The position numbers and the translations under genes were made by a program. The notes under the pieces are model-generated. The model was not told the origin of the DNA. It saw only the letters and a list, made by a program, of their open reading frames with translations, and made no database searches. From an uncultured Acidobacteriota bacterium (lineage in GTDB: Bacteria > Acidobacteriota > Thermoanaerobaculia > Gp7-AA8), in contig CAMPKJ010000039.1 of the NCBI GenBank assembly GCA_946887105.1, positions 1 to 26,596 of the forward strand: a DNA stretch of 26,596 bases, given 5' to 3'. This document shows, one piece after another, positions 17,527 through 26,596 of the stretch; position 1 is the first letter of the stretch; each line of letters starts with the position of its first letter.

Positions 17527-18227
17527 GAGAAGAGTTGCGGCGCGCGCTCGCGCAGCGTTTCCACGGTGCGCGTGAAGACTTCCTCGATGCTGCCGGCAGC
17601 GTCGATCTTCGCGAATCGTCCCGGCTCCGCCGCGAGCAGCGCGAGGTATCCCTCGCGTACGCGCCGGTGGAACCGCAGATCTTCGAGCTCGAAGCGGCCC
17701 TCGTCGACGTCCATGCCTGCGTTGCGGGCGTGAGCGCGCGCGAGGCCGGTCGCTTCATCGAGATCGAACAGCAGCGTGAGGTCGGGCTTCACGCCGCCGG
17801 TCGCCCATTGGTTGAGGGTCTGCAGTTTTTCGAGATCGAGCAGGCGTCCGTAGCCCTGATACGCGAGCGTGGCGTCGGTGTAGCGATCGCAGAACACGAC
17901 CTCGCCGCGTTGCAACGCAGGCTGGATCACTTCCATCACGTGCTGGCGCCGCGAGGCCGCATACAGCAGCAGCTCCGTCATCGCGTCCATGCCGGTCGCG
18001 GCGGAATCGAGAAGGATGGCCCGGATGCGATCGGAGATCGGCGTGCCGCCCGGCTCCTTCGTGATCACACACGAACGTCCCTGTTCGCGAAACCACGCGG
18101 CGACGCGCAGGATCTGCGTCGACTTGCCCGACCCCTCGGGGCCTTCAAACGTGATGAACAGACCTGAAGTTCCTCGGGGTGCCTCGGTTCCTCGGAGTTC
18201 CTCGGAGGGGAGGAAGGGTTCGCTCAC
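17523..18227 (-). CDS. tmk: Thymidylate kinase with repeat-derived N-terminus
   Basis: A dTMP kinase for dTTP synthesis, 234 residues from the GTG used here. The Walker A motif GPEGSGKST is at 29-37, followed by VITKEPGGTPISDRIR, LLLYAASRRQH and FCDRYTDATLAYQGYGR (the DRY motif). Usual family members start 1-3 residues before LFITFEG, but here there is no ATG, GTG or TTG close to it (only CTG). The nearest proper start upstream is GTG 18227, at the edge of a repeat hairpin, overlapping the glycosyltransferase stop (GTGA). About 20 extra N-terminal residues (SEPFLPSEELRGTEAPRGTS) would come from the repeat. A CTG start at 18163 is the alternative. Confidence 0.9.
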   Translation of the reverse strand: MSEPFLPSEELRGTEAPRGTSGLFITFEGPEGSGKSTQILRVAAWFREQGRSCVITKEPGGTPISDRIRAILLDSAATGMDAMTELLLYAASRRQHVMEVIQPALQRGEVVFCDRYTDATLAYQGYGRLLDLEKLQTLNQWATGGVKPDLTLLFDLDEATGLARAHARNAGMDVDEGRFELEDLRFHRRVREGYLALLAAEPGRFAKIDAAGSIEEVFTRTVETLRERAPQLFS

Positions 18228-18265
18228 CGAGGAACTCCGAGGAACTCCGAGGCACCCCGAGGAAC
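18169..18265. repeat. Hairpin of CCGAGGAAC units (family B, copy 2), partly coding
   Basis: The left arm 18169-18205 and right arm 18227-18265 are complementary apart from a 2-nt indel and are built of GTTCCTCGG / CCGAGGAAC units. The 21-nt loop holds the glycosyltransferase stop codon; the first base of the tmk GTG is the end of the right arm. The minus-strand transcript therefore codes through both arms. Confidence 0.93.
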
Positions 18266-19162
18266 GGGTGCGCTCGCCAGTCCGTCCTTGAGGCCGCGCA
18301 GGTAATGCTCGCGCATCAACGTCTCGAAGACCTGCTTGCGCGCGAGCAGGCGGAAGCGCTCGCCGAGCCGTGCCTTGCGGCGCAGTTTCGCGAGCTGCGT
18401 TTCGTCCGCGAGCGAACGCGTGGAGAGCTCGTGTACGCCGAGGAAGTGGCCGAGCTCGGGATGCTTCTCGTAGAAGATTGCGCCCGACTGGCCGACGGTG
18501 TACTGCCGCCGCGCAAACGAGTCGACGTCCATCGGATGGTAATGCCGCGTCACGGCGCGCTCGTTGTATCGGATCTTCAATCCCTTTGCATCGAGGCGAT
18601 AGGCGAGCTCGATGTCCTCCCACGCCGCCGACGGGAACGTCGTGTCGAACGGATGCGCGACCAGCAGCTCGCGGTCGATGGAGATATTCGAGGTGTAGAA
18701 GAAGTTGTACGGCACGACCTCGCCGTGGCGGATCAGCTTGTAGCCGAACTGCAGGCCGTAGTCGTTGATGTAGTCCATGAACGCGGTCACGCGCTCGCTG
18801 CTCGGCCAGCCGGTGTATCCGAGGCATGCGAGCAGCGGATCGTGACTGGCCTCCGCGTGAACGCGCGCGTGCTCGGCCAGGAACCGCGATTCGGGCACCG
18901 TGTCATCGCCGATGAAGACGACGTAGCGGCCGGTGGCGAGCGAGACGCCGTGATTGCGCGCGCGACCCGGTCCGCCGTTCGGTTGCGTGCGGAAGGTGAT
19001 GCCTTTCCGCTGCAACATCACGCGATCGGTGTCGTCTTTCGAGCCGTCGTTGATGACGATCACTTCGAACGATGGCGCGTCGACCTGAACGTCCAGGGCA
19101 TCGAGGACGCGCACGAGCATGTCCAGACGGTTGTACGTGGGGATGACGACGGAAAAATCCAT
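18224..19162 (-). CDS. Family 2 glycosyltransferase
   Basis: A 312-residue GT-A enzyme: MDFSVVIPTYNRLDMLVRVLDAL at the N-terminus, VIVIND39GS for nucleotide binding, PNGGPGRARNHGV, the metal-binding GDD (85-87) and WED183IELAYRL, the likely catalytic-base region. It transfers a sugar from a nucleotide-sugar to an unknown acceptor. No membrane segment is seen. It starts 2 nt after the fabG stop. The last 13 residues (VPRGASEFLGVPR) are encoded by one arm of a family B repeat hairpin and are probably not part of the original protein. Its stop overlaps the tmk start. Confidence 0.92.
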   Translation of the reverse strand: MDFSVVIPTYNRLDMLVRVLDALDVQVDAPSFEVIVINDGSKDDTDRVMLQRKGITFRTQPNGGPGRARNHGVSLATGRYVVFIGDDTVPESRFLAEHARVHAEASHDPLLACLGYTGWPSSERVTAFMDYINDYGLQFGYKLIRHGEVVPYNFFYTSNISIDRELLVAHPFDTTFPSAAWEDIELAYRLDAKGLKIRYNERAVTRHYHPMDVDSFARRQYTVGQSGAIFYEKHPELGHFLGVHELSTRSLADETQLAKLRRKARLGERFRLLARKQVFETLMREHYLRGLKDGLASAPVPRGASEFLGVPR

Positions 19163-19164
19163 GG

Positions 19165-19890
19165 TTACGCGCTCGCCCCGCCATCAATCGCCAGCACCTG
19201 TCCCGTAATTCCGCTGGCGTCGTCGGAGAGCAGGAAGGCGATGGCCGCGGCCACTTCGTCGGCGCGAACGGCGCGCCGCATCGGGATCTGACGGATCATC
19301 TCCCGTTTCACCTCGGGATCGAGCTCCGCGAGCATGTCCGTGTCGACCATGCCCGGCGCGACGCAGTTGACGCGGATGCCGCTCCGTGCCACTTCACGCG
19401 CCAGCGACCGGGTCATGGCGATGACCGCGCCTTTCGCCGCCGAGTAGTTCGTCTGCCCGACTACACCGTGCATGCCGGACAGCGAGGCCACGTTGACGAT
19501 GCCGCCGCGCCGCTGCTGCATCATCTCCGGCAGCACCGCCTTGGTCATCGACCAGGCGCCGCCGAGGTTCGTTTGCAGGACCTCGTCCCACTGATCGGAC
19601 GTCATGTTGTACAGCAGCGCATCGTTGCGGATGCCGGCGTTGTTGACCAGCGCGTCGACGCTGCCGAAGCGCGCCACGACCTGTTCGACGACGCGGCGGT
19701 TCGCATCCGCATCGCGCACGTCCGCCTCGAACGCCGCGGCGTTGCCCTTCGACTCCTGCTCGAACGCCAGCGCCGCGTCTTTCGACTGACTGTACGTGAA
19801 CGCGACCGTCCAGCCGTCGAGCAGCAGGCGCATGGCCGTGACACGGCCGATGCCGCGCGAGCCGCCGGTGATGAGCGCGGTTCGTTTCAT
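19165..19890 (-). CDS. fabG: 3-oxoacyl-ACP reductase-type SDR
   Basis: A 241-residue classical short-chain dehydrogenase/reductase. The cofactor loop is TGGSRGIG (8-15), with NNAG at 83-86 and a catalytic tetrad N108, S136, Y149 and K153 in the YSAAK motif. PGMVDTDM and the C-terminal GITGQVLAIDGGASA match FabG closely. Family role: NADPH reduction of 3-oxoacyl-ACP in fatty-acid synthesis; a related reductase role (for example acetoacetyl-CoA) cannot be excluded because no other fab gene is nearby and acs lies upstream. It follows acs across a family A repeat and is tightly followed by the glycosyltransferase. Confidence 0.9.
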   Translation of the reverse strand: MKRTALITGGSRGIGRVTAMRLLLDGWTVAFTYSQSKDAALAFEQESKGNAAAFEADVRDADANRRVVEQVVARFGSVDALVNNAGIRNDALLYNMTSDQWDEVLQTNLGGAWSMTKAVLPEMMQQRRGGIVNVASLSGMHGVVGQTNYSAAKGAVIAMTRSLAREVARSGIRVNCVAPGMVDTDMLAELDPEVKREMIRQIPMRRAVRADEVAAAIAFLLSDDASGITGQVLAIDGGASA

Positions 19891-19900
19891 CGCCGTAGCG

Positions 19901-19985
19901 AAGTCTCAAAGTCGCAAAGTCTCAAAGTCGCAAAGAATGACGGAACGCCAGCTTTGAGACTTTGCGCCTTTGAGACTTTGCGACT
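19901..19985. repeat. Hairpin of 8-nt tandem units (family A, copy 2)
   Basis: The left arm 19901-19935 (alternating AAAGTCTC and AAAGTCGC units) can pair with the right arm 19952-19985. The best register, 19909 onward, gives 25 of 26 matches. The right arm ends 1 nt before the acs stop codon (19987-19989); the left arm begins about 10 nt upstream of the fabG ATG (19890). It is the same family as 9966-10048. Confidence 0.9.
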
Positions 19986-19986
19986 C

Positions 19987-21939
<1,953 letters not shown>

Positions 21940-21976
21940 GGCGCGGGATTGTATGGATGCTCGTTGCAGCTGTCAT
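21940..21976 (-). promoter_or_regulatory. Promoter of acs, -35 inside a repeat element
   Basis: On the minus strand: ATGACA (21976 to 21971), a 17-bp spacer, TACAAT (21953 to 21948), 8 nt, then ATG at 21939. It has five of six -35 matches with ideal spacing. No Shine-Dalgarno, so probably leaderless. The -35 lies in the outer end of the 21969-22077 repeat. Confidence 0.6.
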
Positions 21977-22077
21977 CCCGAGCGTGAGTCGAGGGACCTG
22001 GCGGGCGGTAGGCACGGGGCACATTCGTCGTGCCGCGCACCCGCCCAGGTCCCTCGACTCGCGCGCGGGATGACAGC
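21969..22077. repeat. Long inverted repeat, TGTCATCCCG...GAGTCGAGGGACCT type (family C)
   Basis: The left arm from 21969 (GCTGTCATCCCG, then GAGTCGAGGGACCTG) pairs with the right arm ending at 22077 over about 45 nt with a few mismatches, leaving a short loop near 22020. It fills the 143-bp gap between the acs start and the stop of the next gene. From memory, sequences of this kind recur as intergenic repeats in several bacterial phyla; this has not been checked. Confidence 0.88.
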
Positions 22078-22082
22078 GGGGG

Positions 22083-23270
22083 CTACTGCACGGCGAAGTC
22101 GTTGCGCACCACCTGCCCTCGCGCAATCACGGCACTGACATGAATCGGCTCGCCCGAGAGCACGTCGCTGCTGACGATGACCAGGTCCGCTTCGAAGCCG
22201 GGCTCGATGCTGCCGACGCGCTGCTGCCAGCCGATGAGGCGGGCCGCGTCGATGGTCGCGGAGCGGATCGCTTCGAGCGGCGAGAGCCCGACGGCGAGCA
22301 GCGACGCGAATTCTTTCGCGTTCTCGCCGTGCGGGAGCACTCCGCCGTCGGTGCCGAAGACGATCGGCACGCCGAGCTCGCGGGCGCGGCGGACGCGCGC
22401 CAGTGTGTCCTCGCGGACCTTCGGGTCTTGCAGCCGCGCCAGCGTCGGCACGAGCGGCACGCGCTTCGAGGCCATGAGGCGCGCGGTGTCGTCGTCGATC
22501 AGTCCACCGTGCTCGATCGAGTCGACGCCGGCGTTCACCGCCGCACGGATCGCGTCCGCGCCTTGCGCATGCGCGGCGACGCGGTGTCCGGCGCGATGTG
22601 CTTCATCGACGATTGCCGCGATCGTTTCGGGCGACATTTCGGTTTTGTCCGCGTCGGCGGGACGGCCGACCACACCGCCGCCGGTGCAGATCTTGATGAA
22701 GCCGGCGCCTTCGCCGATCAGCTTGCGCACGCGGTGGCGCGCCTCCTCGGCTGTGGCAACGCCGGCGTCGCCGAACGTCGCCTCGCAGACACCGCCCGGA
22801 CTGCCGATGCCGGTGCGCGCGATGAGCATGCGCGGGCCGATGACGCGTCCTTCTTCGATGGCGTCGCGCAGAACGACGTCCGCGTCGCCGGAAGCGCCGG
22901 GATTGCGCACCGTGGTGAAGCCGGCCAGCAGCGTCAGCCGCGCGGCGTCTTCGTTCTGCCCGCCATTCCAGGCGAGGTGCACGTGCGTGTCGATCAGTCC
23001 CGGCATCAGGATGCCGTTGCGCGGCACGACGAAGCGGTCTTTCGCAACGACGTCGCGTTCGCGCGCAGCCGGATGAATGGCGTCGATCTTTCCGCTGCGA
23101 ATCACGATCATGCGGTTGCGAACGTAGCGTCCGCTGCGTACGTCGAGCATGCGCGGCGCGATGACGATCAGGTCCGCGGGAGCGATCGGCGGCGTTACTG
23201 CACATGACGCGAGGAGCACGGCCGCGATGGCGCCGGCGAACCATCGGGCGTACCTTGCGTCGTAAGGCAT
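22083..23270 (-). CDS. Lipoprotein metal-dependent amidohydrolase
   Basis: A 395-residue protein with a lipoprotein signal (FAGAIAAVLLASC23AV) and a full amidohydrolase metal site: H96 and H98 in DTHVH, K193 in FIKICTGGG (carboxylated Lys), H234 in AHAQG, H254 in IEHGG and D308 in GTDGG. It resembles the imidazolonepropionase-like / Xaa-Pro dipeptidase branch, so hydrolysis of a peptide or cyclic amide outside the cytoplasm is plausible. Start 23270 has a TACAAT box 6 nt upstream and no Shine-Dalgarno. It ends 6 nt from the family C repeat. It is divergent from the gene at 23298. Confidence 0.92.
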   Translation of the reverse strand: MPYDARYARWFAGAIAAVLLASCAVTPPIAPADLIVIAPRMLDVRSGRYVRNRMIVIRSGKIDAIHPAARERDVVAKDRFVVPRNGILMPGLIDTHVHLAWNGGQNEDAARLTLLAGFTTVRNPGASGDADVVLRDAIEEGRVIGPRMLIARTGIGSPGGVCEATFGDAGVATAEEARHRVRKLIGEGAGFIKICTGGGVVGRPADADKTEMSPETIAAIVDEAHRAGHRVAAHAQGADAIRAAVNAGVDSIEHGGLIDDDTARLMASKRVPLVPTLARLQDPKVREDTLARVRRARELGVPIVFGTDGGVLPHGENAKEFASLLAVGLSPLEAIRSATIDAARLIGWQQRVGSIEPGFEADLVIVSSDVLSGEPIHVSAVIARGQVVRNDFAVQ

Positions 23271-23282
23271 GAACGGATTGTA
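23271..23282 (-). promoter_or_regulatory. -10 box for the leaderless amidohydrolase transcript
   Basis: TACAAT (23282 to 23277), 6 nt (CCGTTC), then ATG at 23270. No ribosome binding site. The -35 is not evident. The box overlaps the short gap shared with the divergent gene, whose own AGGAG lies at 23285-23289. Confidence 0.5.
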
Positions 23283-23297
23283 AGAGGAGCGATGACC

Positions 23298-24500
23298 ATG
23301 CGCGTTCTGGTACTGGTTCTGGCAGTCATCCTGGCCACGGTCGTCGCGGCGTGGTTCATCGCGGCCACGACGGCCAGCTCGACGCTCGAGAAGCTCGATC
23401 AGGAAACGTGGCCGGCCGGTCTGGGGACACTCGCATCCGTCGAAGGCCGCGTGCAGCGGCATACGACGAACGATGCCGCCCGGCAGCTGACGGCGCTGGC
23501 GAAGCCCCTTCAGATCTCGTTCGAGATGCCGTCGAAGAGTGCGCCGTTGCCGATCAACACCGCGATCGTGGATTACCTGAAGGCGGAGCACGTGCGCGCC
23601 GAAGCGACCATCGGCGCTGCTCCTGCCGTCGTTGTGGCGTATCTGGCCAAGCATGAGCAGGAGCTCGACGCGGTGCGCGACCACCTGCTGCGCGCCGAAA
23701 GGATCGAATGGCAACTCGAGCCTTCGAAGTGGGTCGACGCGCCGATTCCGAACCTGCTCGGCCACATGCATCTGGCCCGGCTGCTCACCGCGCGCGCCCT
23801 GCACTACGCGCACACGAACGATGTTCGCGCGTGGGATGACCTGCACGCGGCGTGGCGTCTGGCGCGCAGCCTGGAACCGCGTCCGGAGACGATCAGCCAG
23901 CTGATCTTCCTGGCGGTCGCACGCTCCGTGAATGCGACCGCGTGGAAACTTCCGCAGCCGGCCCCGTCATGGTTCGGCGAAGTGCAGAACGTCGACCACC
24001 GGCAGCTGATGCTTCGCGCCCATCAACACGAGACCTGGCTGATCGTGCAGCATTCCGCCAATGCAGTCGAAGGCATCCGGGACGTCCTGGCCAAGCCGTA
24101 TCTGCAATGGGCGACGATCGACTTCACGCATCACCAGCGTGACACGGCCGAGCAGATCGCCGCGGCCACCGCATGCACGTTCGACGGCGCGGCATTCGCG
24201 CAGCAACGCTACGCTGCCATTCCGCGATGGAACGTTCCGGCGCGAATCGTGACGCCGAACATCGGCACCGCGTGGCAGCGGATGTTTCGCACGATTCCCG
24301 AGCGCGAAGCGACGGCCAACGCGATGCGCATCGCACAGGGCCAGCCGATCGTGACGAAGTCGACGTGCAGCGACGGCGCCTGGACGTACGCAAACGGCCG
24401 TCTCAGCTTCAGCCGCGATCTTCCGAAGTCCTCGCCGGTCGAGAACGCGCTGCCGTTGTCGCTCGCTATACCCGCGCGTGCGACTCGGCAATCGACTTGA
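23298..24500 (+). CDS. Hypothetical secreted or membrane-anchored protein
   Basis: About 400 residues with no recognised domain. An N-terminal hydrophobic segment ([25 protein letters not shown]) suggests a signal anchor. The rest is helical and rich in Ala, Arg, His and Trp, for example [42 protein letters not shown] (about 155-196), which looks like helical-repeat text. Two Cys occur late in the protein. ATG 23298 is preferred over 23292 because GGAG (23286-23289) then sits 8 nt rather than 2 nt away. It overlaps the convergent purQ gene by 35 bp. Codon use matches its neighbours. Confidence 0.75.
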   Translation: MRVLVLVLAVILATVVAAWFIAATTASSTLEKLDQETWPAGLGTLASVEGRVQRHTTNDAARQLTALAKPLQISFEMPSKSAPLPINTAIVDYLKAEHVRAEATIGAAPAVVVAYLAKHEQELDAVRDHLLRAERIEWQLEPSKWVDAPIPNLLGHMHLARLLTARALHYAHTNDVRAWDDLHAAWRLARSLEPRPETISQLIFLAVARSVNATAWKLPQPAPSWFGEVQNVDHRQLMLRAHQHETWLIVQHSANAVEGIRDVLAKPYLQWATIDFTHHQRDTAEQIAAATACTFDGAAFAQQRYAAIPRWNVPARIVTPNIGTAWQRMFRTIPEREATANAMRIAQGQPIVTKSTCSDGAWTYANGRLSFSRDLPKSSPVENALPLSLAIPARATRQST

Positions 24501-25161
24501 AGATCAGCAGGCCGTCGGCATTGCCGAGGATCGATTCCGCGCAGCGCTCCGGATGGGGCATGAGGCCGAGCACGTTGCGCCCTCGATTGCAGACGCCGGC
24601 GATGTTGCGCGCGGAACCGTTCGGATTGGCGTCCGCGGTCAGGCGGCCTTCTTCATCGCAGTAGCGGAAGATGACCTGTCCGTTGCGCTCGAGATCGTCG
24701 AGCACTGCCTCTTCGGCGTAATAGTTCCCCTCGCCGTGCGCAATCGGAACGCGAAAGACCTGTCCCTTCGCGAGCAGTGACGTGAACGGCGTATCGGTCT
24801 CCTCGGTGCGCAGATGCACGTCGCGGCTGAGGAAGCGCAGGTGCTGATTGCGCATCAGCGCGCCGGGGAGCAGGCCCACTTCCGTCAGCACCTGGAACCC
24901 GTTGCAGATGCCGAGGACCAGGCCGCCGGCGTCGGCGTGACGGCGGATGGCGGTCATGACCGGCGCGAACTTCGCGAGTGCGCCGGCGCGCAGATAGTCG
25001 CCGTACGCGAAGCCGCCGGGGATGATCACGCAGTCGGCGCCTTTGAGATCGGTGTCCTTGTGCCAGAGCACTTCCGCGTCCGCGCCGAGAACGTCTTTGG
25101 TGACGTGCAGCGCATCGTGATCGCAGTTCGAGCCGGGGAGGACGACGACGCCGAATTTCAT
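24466..25161 (-). CDS. purQ: Phosphoribosylformylglycinamidine synthase, glutaminase subunit
   Basis: A 231-residue class I glutamine amidotransferase that supplies ammonia to PurL for FGAM synthesis in purine biosynthesis. [20 protein letters not shown] at the start, [20 protein letters not shown], the nucleophile C86 in GICNGFQVL and the catalytic H203/E205 in MPHPERC define PurQ. Length is normal. It works as a complex with PurS and PurL; purS is upstream but separated by a propeller gene, and purL is not in the window. A TAAGAT box lies 6 nt before the ATG and overlaps the upstream stop codon. Confidence 0.97.
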   Translation of the reverse strand: MKFGVVVLPGSNCDHDALHVTKDVLGADAEVLWHKDTDLKGADCVIIPGGFAYGDYLRAGALAKFAPVMTAIRRHADAGGLVLGICNGFQVLTEVGLLPGALMRNQHLRFLSRDVHLRTEETDTPFTSLLAKGQVFRVPIAHGEGNYYAEEAVLDDLERNGQVIFRYCDEEGRLTADANPNGSARNIAGVCNRGRNVLGLMPHPERCAESILGNADGLLIFKSIAESHARV

Positions 25162-25173
25162 AGGTCGATCTTA
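25162..25173 (-). promoter_or_regulatory. Possible -10 for a leaderless purQ transcript
   Basis: TAAGAT (25173 to 25168), 6 nt, then ATG at 25161. The first three bases are the TAA stop of the upstream propeller gene. No strong Shine-Dalgarno. purQ may therefore be transcribed separately from purS and the propeller gene, although read-through is also possible. Confidence 0.4.
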
Positions 25174-26256
25174 ATTGTTCTGCGCCGGCCGGGGCATGTT
25201 GTAAATGGTGAGGAAGCCGGCCCGATCCGTTGCCACGATCTTCTTCGATTTCCTGTCGTACGCAACGGCATACGCGTTCACGTTGTACAGCGAGACCGGC
25301 AGCACGCCTTTGCTCGAGCCGCTGAACGTGCCGCTCGCACCGCAGCGCCGCTCCGCGTACACCAGCATCTGGTCGGACGTGGAGAGCGTGGCCACCTGCG
25401 GGCCGCTTCCTTCCGGCAGGCAGACGTGCGAGCTGTTCACGAGCTCGCCGATATCGACGCGCATCGCGGCCGTCGTGGTGCCGCCTTCGCGGATGCGCGT
25501 CGGGCGCAGGGTCAGGCGCTTCTCGAAAATCGAGTCGCGCGCGAAGGCGAGGAGCGAGCGATCGCGATCGCCGAACATGGCCGCCTCGATGATCTTGTCC
25601 GTCTGGAGCGGATCGCGCGTGATCTCGGCGAACGTGTTCGTGTCATAGAGCGCCACGACCGTCGCCTTCGTAGTGCCGAAGTCCTCGGTGGCCACGACCG
25701 CGAGCAACGCGCCGTCGGAGCTCACCGCCACGGCCATCGGATCTTCGATCTGCAGCGTGCGCAGCTCGGTATCGCCTTCACCGTCGAAGACGTGAACGTG
25801 ACGGCCGAGGAGATAGAGATGACGCCCGCGCGGATCGGGAACCGCGTCGCGGATGGTCTCCCCTTCCATGGTGATCTCGCGCAGCACGGCCAGGTCGGGG
25901 AGGCTGAGGATGCTCGCGCTTTCGTCGCTGCCGTTCGCGATGAAGAGCCGTGTGCGATCGCCATTCGTTCGCAGCGTGACCAGCTCTTTGGTCGACGCGA
26001 TCTCCGCGGAGTCGAGCACGAGACGTCTGCGGATCGCGCCCGTTTTCGGATCGACGGCCACGACGGATTGCGGCTCGGCCAGTCCGACGTAGATCGTGCC
26101 GTCGCCGCCGATGGCCAGACCGCGCGGATCGCCGGGCAGCGCCCAGCGGCGGACGACTTTGTTGCCGCCGGTCGGCACGACGGTGAGGATTTCGGGAGTT
26201 TGCGACGCGGCGGTAACAGCCGCGGTCGCGAGCAGCACGAGAGTGGTGAGCGTCAT
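25171..26256 (-). CDS. Secreted beta-propeller protein of unknown function
   Basis: A 361-residue protein with a signal peptide (MTLTTLVLLATAAVTAAS) and repeated strand patterns of a YVTN/NHL-like propeller: PRGLAIGGDGTIYVGLAEPQSVVAVDPKTGAIRRRLVL, TRLFIANGSDESASILSLPDLAVLREI, RHLYLLGRHVHVFDGEG and PMAVAVSSDGALLAVVA. No catalytic motif is seen; two Cys (SSHVC and RRC) may form a disulfide. The frame is open 42 codons further upstream, but that part overlaps purS and the signal peptide sets the start at 26256. It sits 13 bp after purS and 9 bp before purQ, an odd place for an exported protein. Confidence 0.82.
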   Translation of the reverse strand: MTLTTLVLLATAAVTAASQTPEILTVVPTGGNKVVRRWALPGDPRGLAIGGDGTIYVGLAEPQSVVAVDPKTGAIRRRLVLDSAEIASTKELVTLRTNGDRTRLFIANGSDESASILSLPDLAVLREITMEGETIRDAVPDPRGRHLYLLGRHVHVFDGEGDTELRTLQIEDPMAVAVSSDGALLAVVATEDFGTTKATVVALYDTNTFAEITRDPLQTDKIIEAAMFGDRDRSLLAFARDSIFEKRLTLRPTRIREGGTTTAAMRVDIGELVNSSHVCLPEGSGPQVATLSTSDQMLVYAERRCGASGTFSGSSKGVLPVSLYNVNAYAVAYDRKSKKIVATDRAGFLTIYNMPRPAQNN

Positions 26257-26269
26257 GGCGCGAGCGAGC

Positions 26270-26518
26270 TCAGTCTTCGAGCGTGTAGGAGAATTTCTCG
26301 ATGACCGTGTTTGCAAGGAGCCGCTCACACATTTGTCGAAGGTGAGCTTCGACTTCCTCTCGTGTCTGCCCACGTTCCGCAAGCGTTATTCGAAACAGCT
26401 TGCCGACGCGAACATCTTCCACCCCCGTGAATCCGAGCGAGCTCAGCGAATGCTCGATGGCCTTGCCCTGGGGGTCGAGGACGGAGGGCTTCAGCTCGAC
26501 GGTGACCGTGGCTTTCAT
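26270..26518 (-). CDS. purS: Phosphoribosylformylglycinamidine synthase subunit PurS
   Basis: An 82-residue PurS: MKATVTVELKPSVLDPQGKAIEHSLSSLGFTGVEDVRVGKLFRITL, followed by a second helix-strand half, is the full family pattern. PurS bridges PurQ and PurL in the FGAM synthase complex. Start 26518 is preferred to an ATG at 26533 because the family starts at MKA and because the -10-like TATGAT covers the upstream ATG. Purine operons usually place purQ next; here a beta-propeller gene intervenes. Confidence 0.93.
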   Translation of the reverse strand: MKATVTVELKPSVLDPQGKAIEHSLSSLGFTGVEDVRVGKLFRITLAERGQTREEVEAHLRQMCERLLANTVIEKFSYTLED

Positions 26519-26534
26519 GCGGGGCGGGATCATA
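26519..26534 (-). promoter_or_regulatory. -10 box upstream of purS
   Basis: TATGAT (26534 to 26529) lies 10 nt before the purS ATG at 26518, predicting a leader of only 3-4 nt. There is no Shine-Dalgarno in the gap. The -35 is unclear. Confidence 0.45.
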
Positions 26535-26549
26535 ACCTGTTGTCGGGAG

Positions 26550-26575
26550 CCATGCGCGCGGCACGGCGCGCATGG
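26550..26575. repeat. 10-bp perfect inverted repeat upstream of purS
   Basis: CCATGCGCGC (26550-26559) and GCGCGCATGG (26566-26575) with a 6-nt spacer. It lies at the -35 side of the purS promoter. It could be an operator or the end hairpin of a gene outside the window. Confidence 0.6.
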
Positions 26576-26596
26576 GGGAACCGCGCGCCTGCAGGG

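Noticed and set aside
21969..22077. Possible insertion sequence remnant
   Set aside because: Only about 109 bp, no transposase fragment and no clear target duplication; better described as an intergenic inverted repeat.

Overview
The window is high-GC, gene-dense chromosomal DNA of a free-living bacterium. The secreted TolB-propeller/amidohydrolase proteins, several lipoproteins and the housekeeping set would fit the Acidobacteriota or a related phylum. That placement is an impression from gene types only, not a database result. No rRNA, tRNA, insertion sequence, CRISPR array or phage gene was found.

Left part (1-7781). A divergent pair opens the window: moaB/mogA-like leading into a truncated NamZ-type muramidase gene on the minus strand, and queA on the plus strand. 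queA is translationally coupled to a 1144-residue secreted propeller-amidohydrolase fusion. Next comes an unusual fusion of an alpha/beta-hydrolase with a subtilisin. Its Shine-Dalgarno sequence and start codon lie inside a perfect 15-bp inverted repeat.

Middle part (7782-16235). Small genes in alternating directions: a [2Fe-2S] ferredoxin, an unknown protein, an Lrp/AsnC regulator overlapping an EamA transporter, a DHH phosphoesterase sharing its start region with a DUF1223 protein, a membrane SRPBCC protein, a PLP-dependent threonine/serine dehydratase, a lipoprotein, then an AMIN/Amidase_3 cell-wall amidase coupled to a GerMN lipoprotein.

16236-16641 is the only long stretch without a protein gene. 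It is AT-rich. It carries a TACAAT -10 box flanked by a perfect inverted repeat, and downstream of it a sequence that folds into a closed multi-branch structure ending in a terminator-like hairpin. This is a candidate small RNA gene of about 185 nt.

Right part (16642-26596). A minus-strand run acs > fabG > glycosyltransferase > tmk > holB, then a lipoprotein amidohydrolase divergent from an unknown secreted or anchored protein. Last comes purS, a beta-propeller gene and purQ, so the propeller gene splits a usual purine pair.

Two patterns run across the window. (1) Hairpin-forming repeats of three sequence families (8-nt AAAGTCGC/AAAGTCTC units; about 9-nt CCGAGGAAC units; and a TGTCATCCCG...GAGTCGAGGGACCT element) sit at or within a few bases of stop codons. 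One copy has become coding sequence: it encodes the end of the glycosyltransferase and the start of thymidylate kinase. (2) Many genes have a TANNNT-like -10 box 6-12 nt before the ATG and no Shine-Dalgarno, which suggests frequent leaderless transcription.
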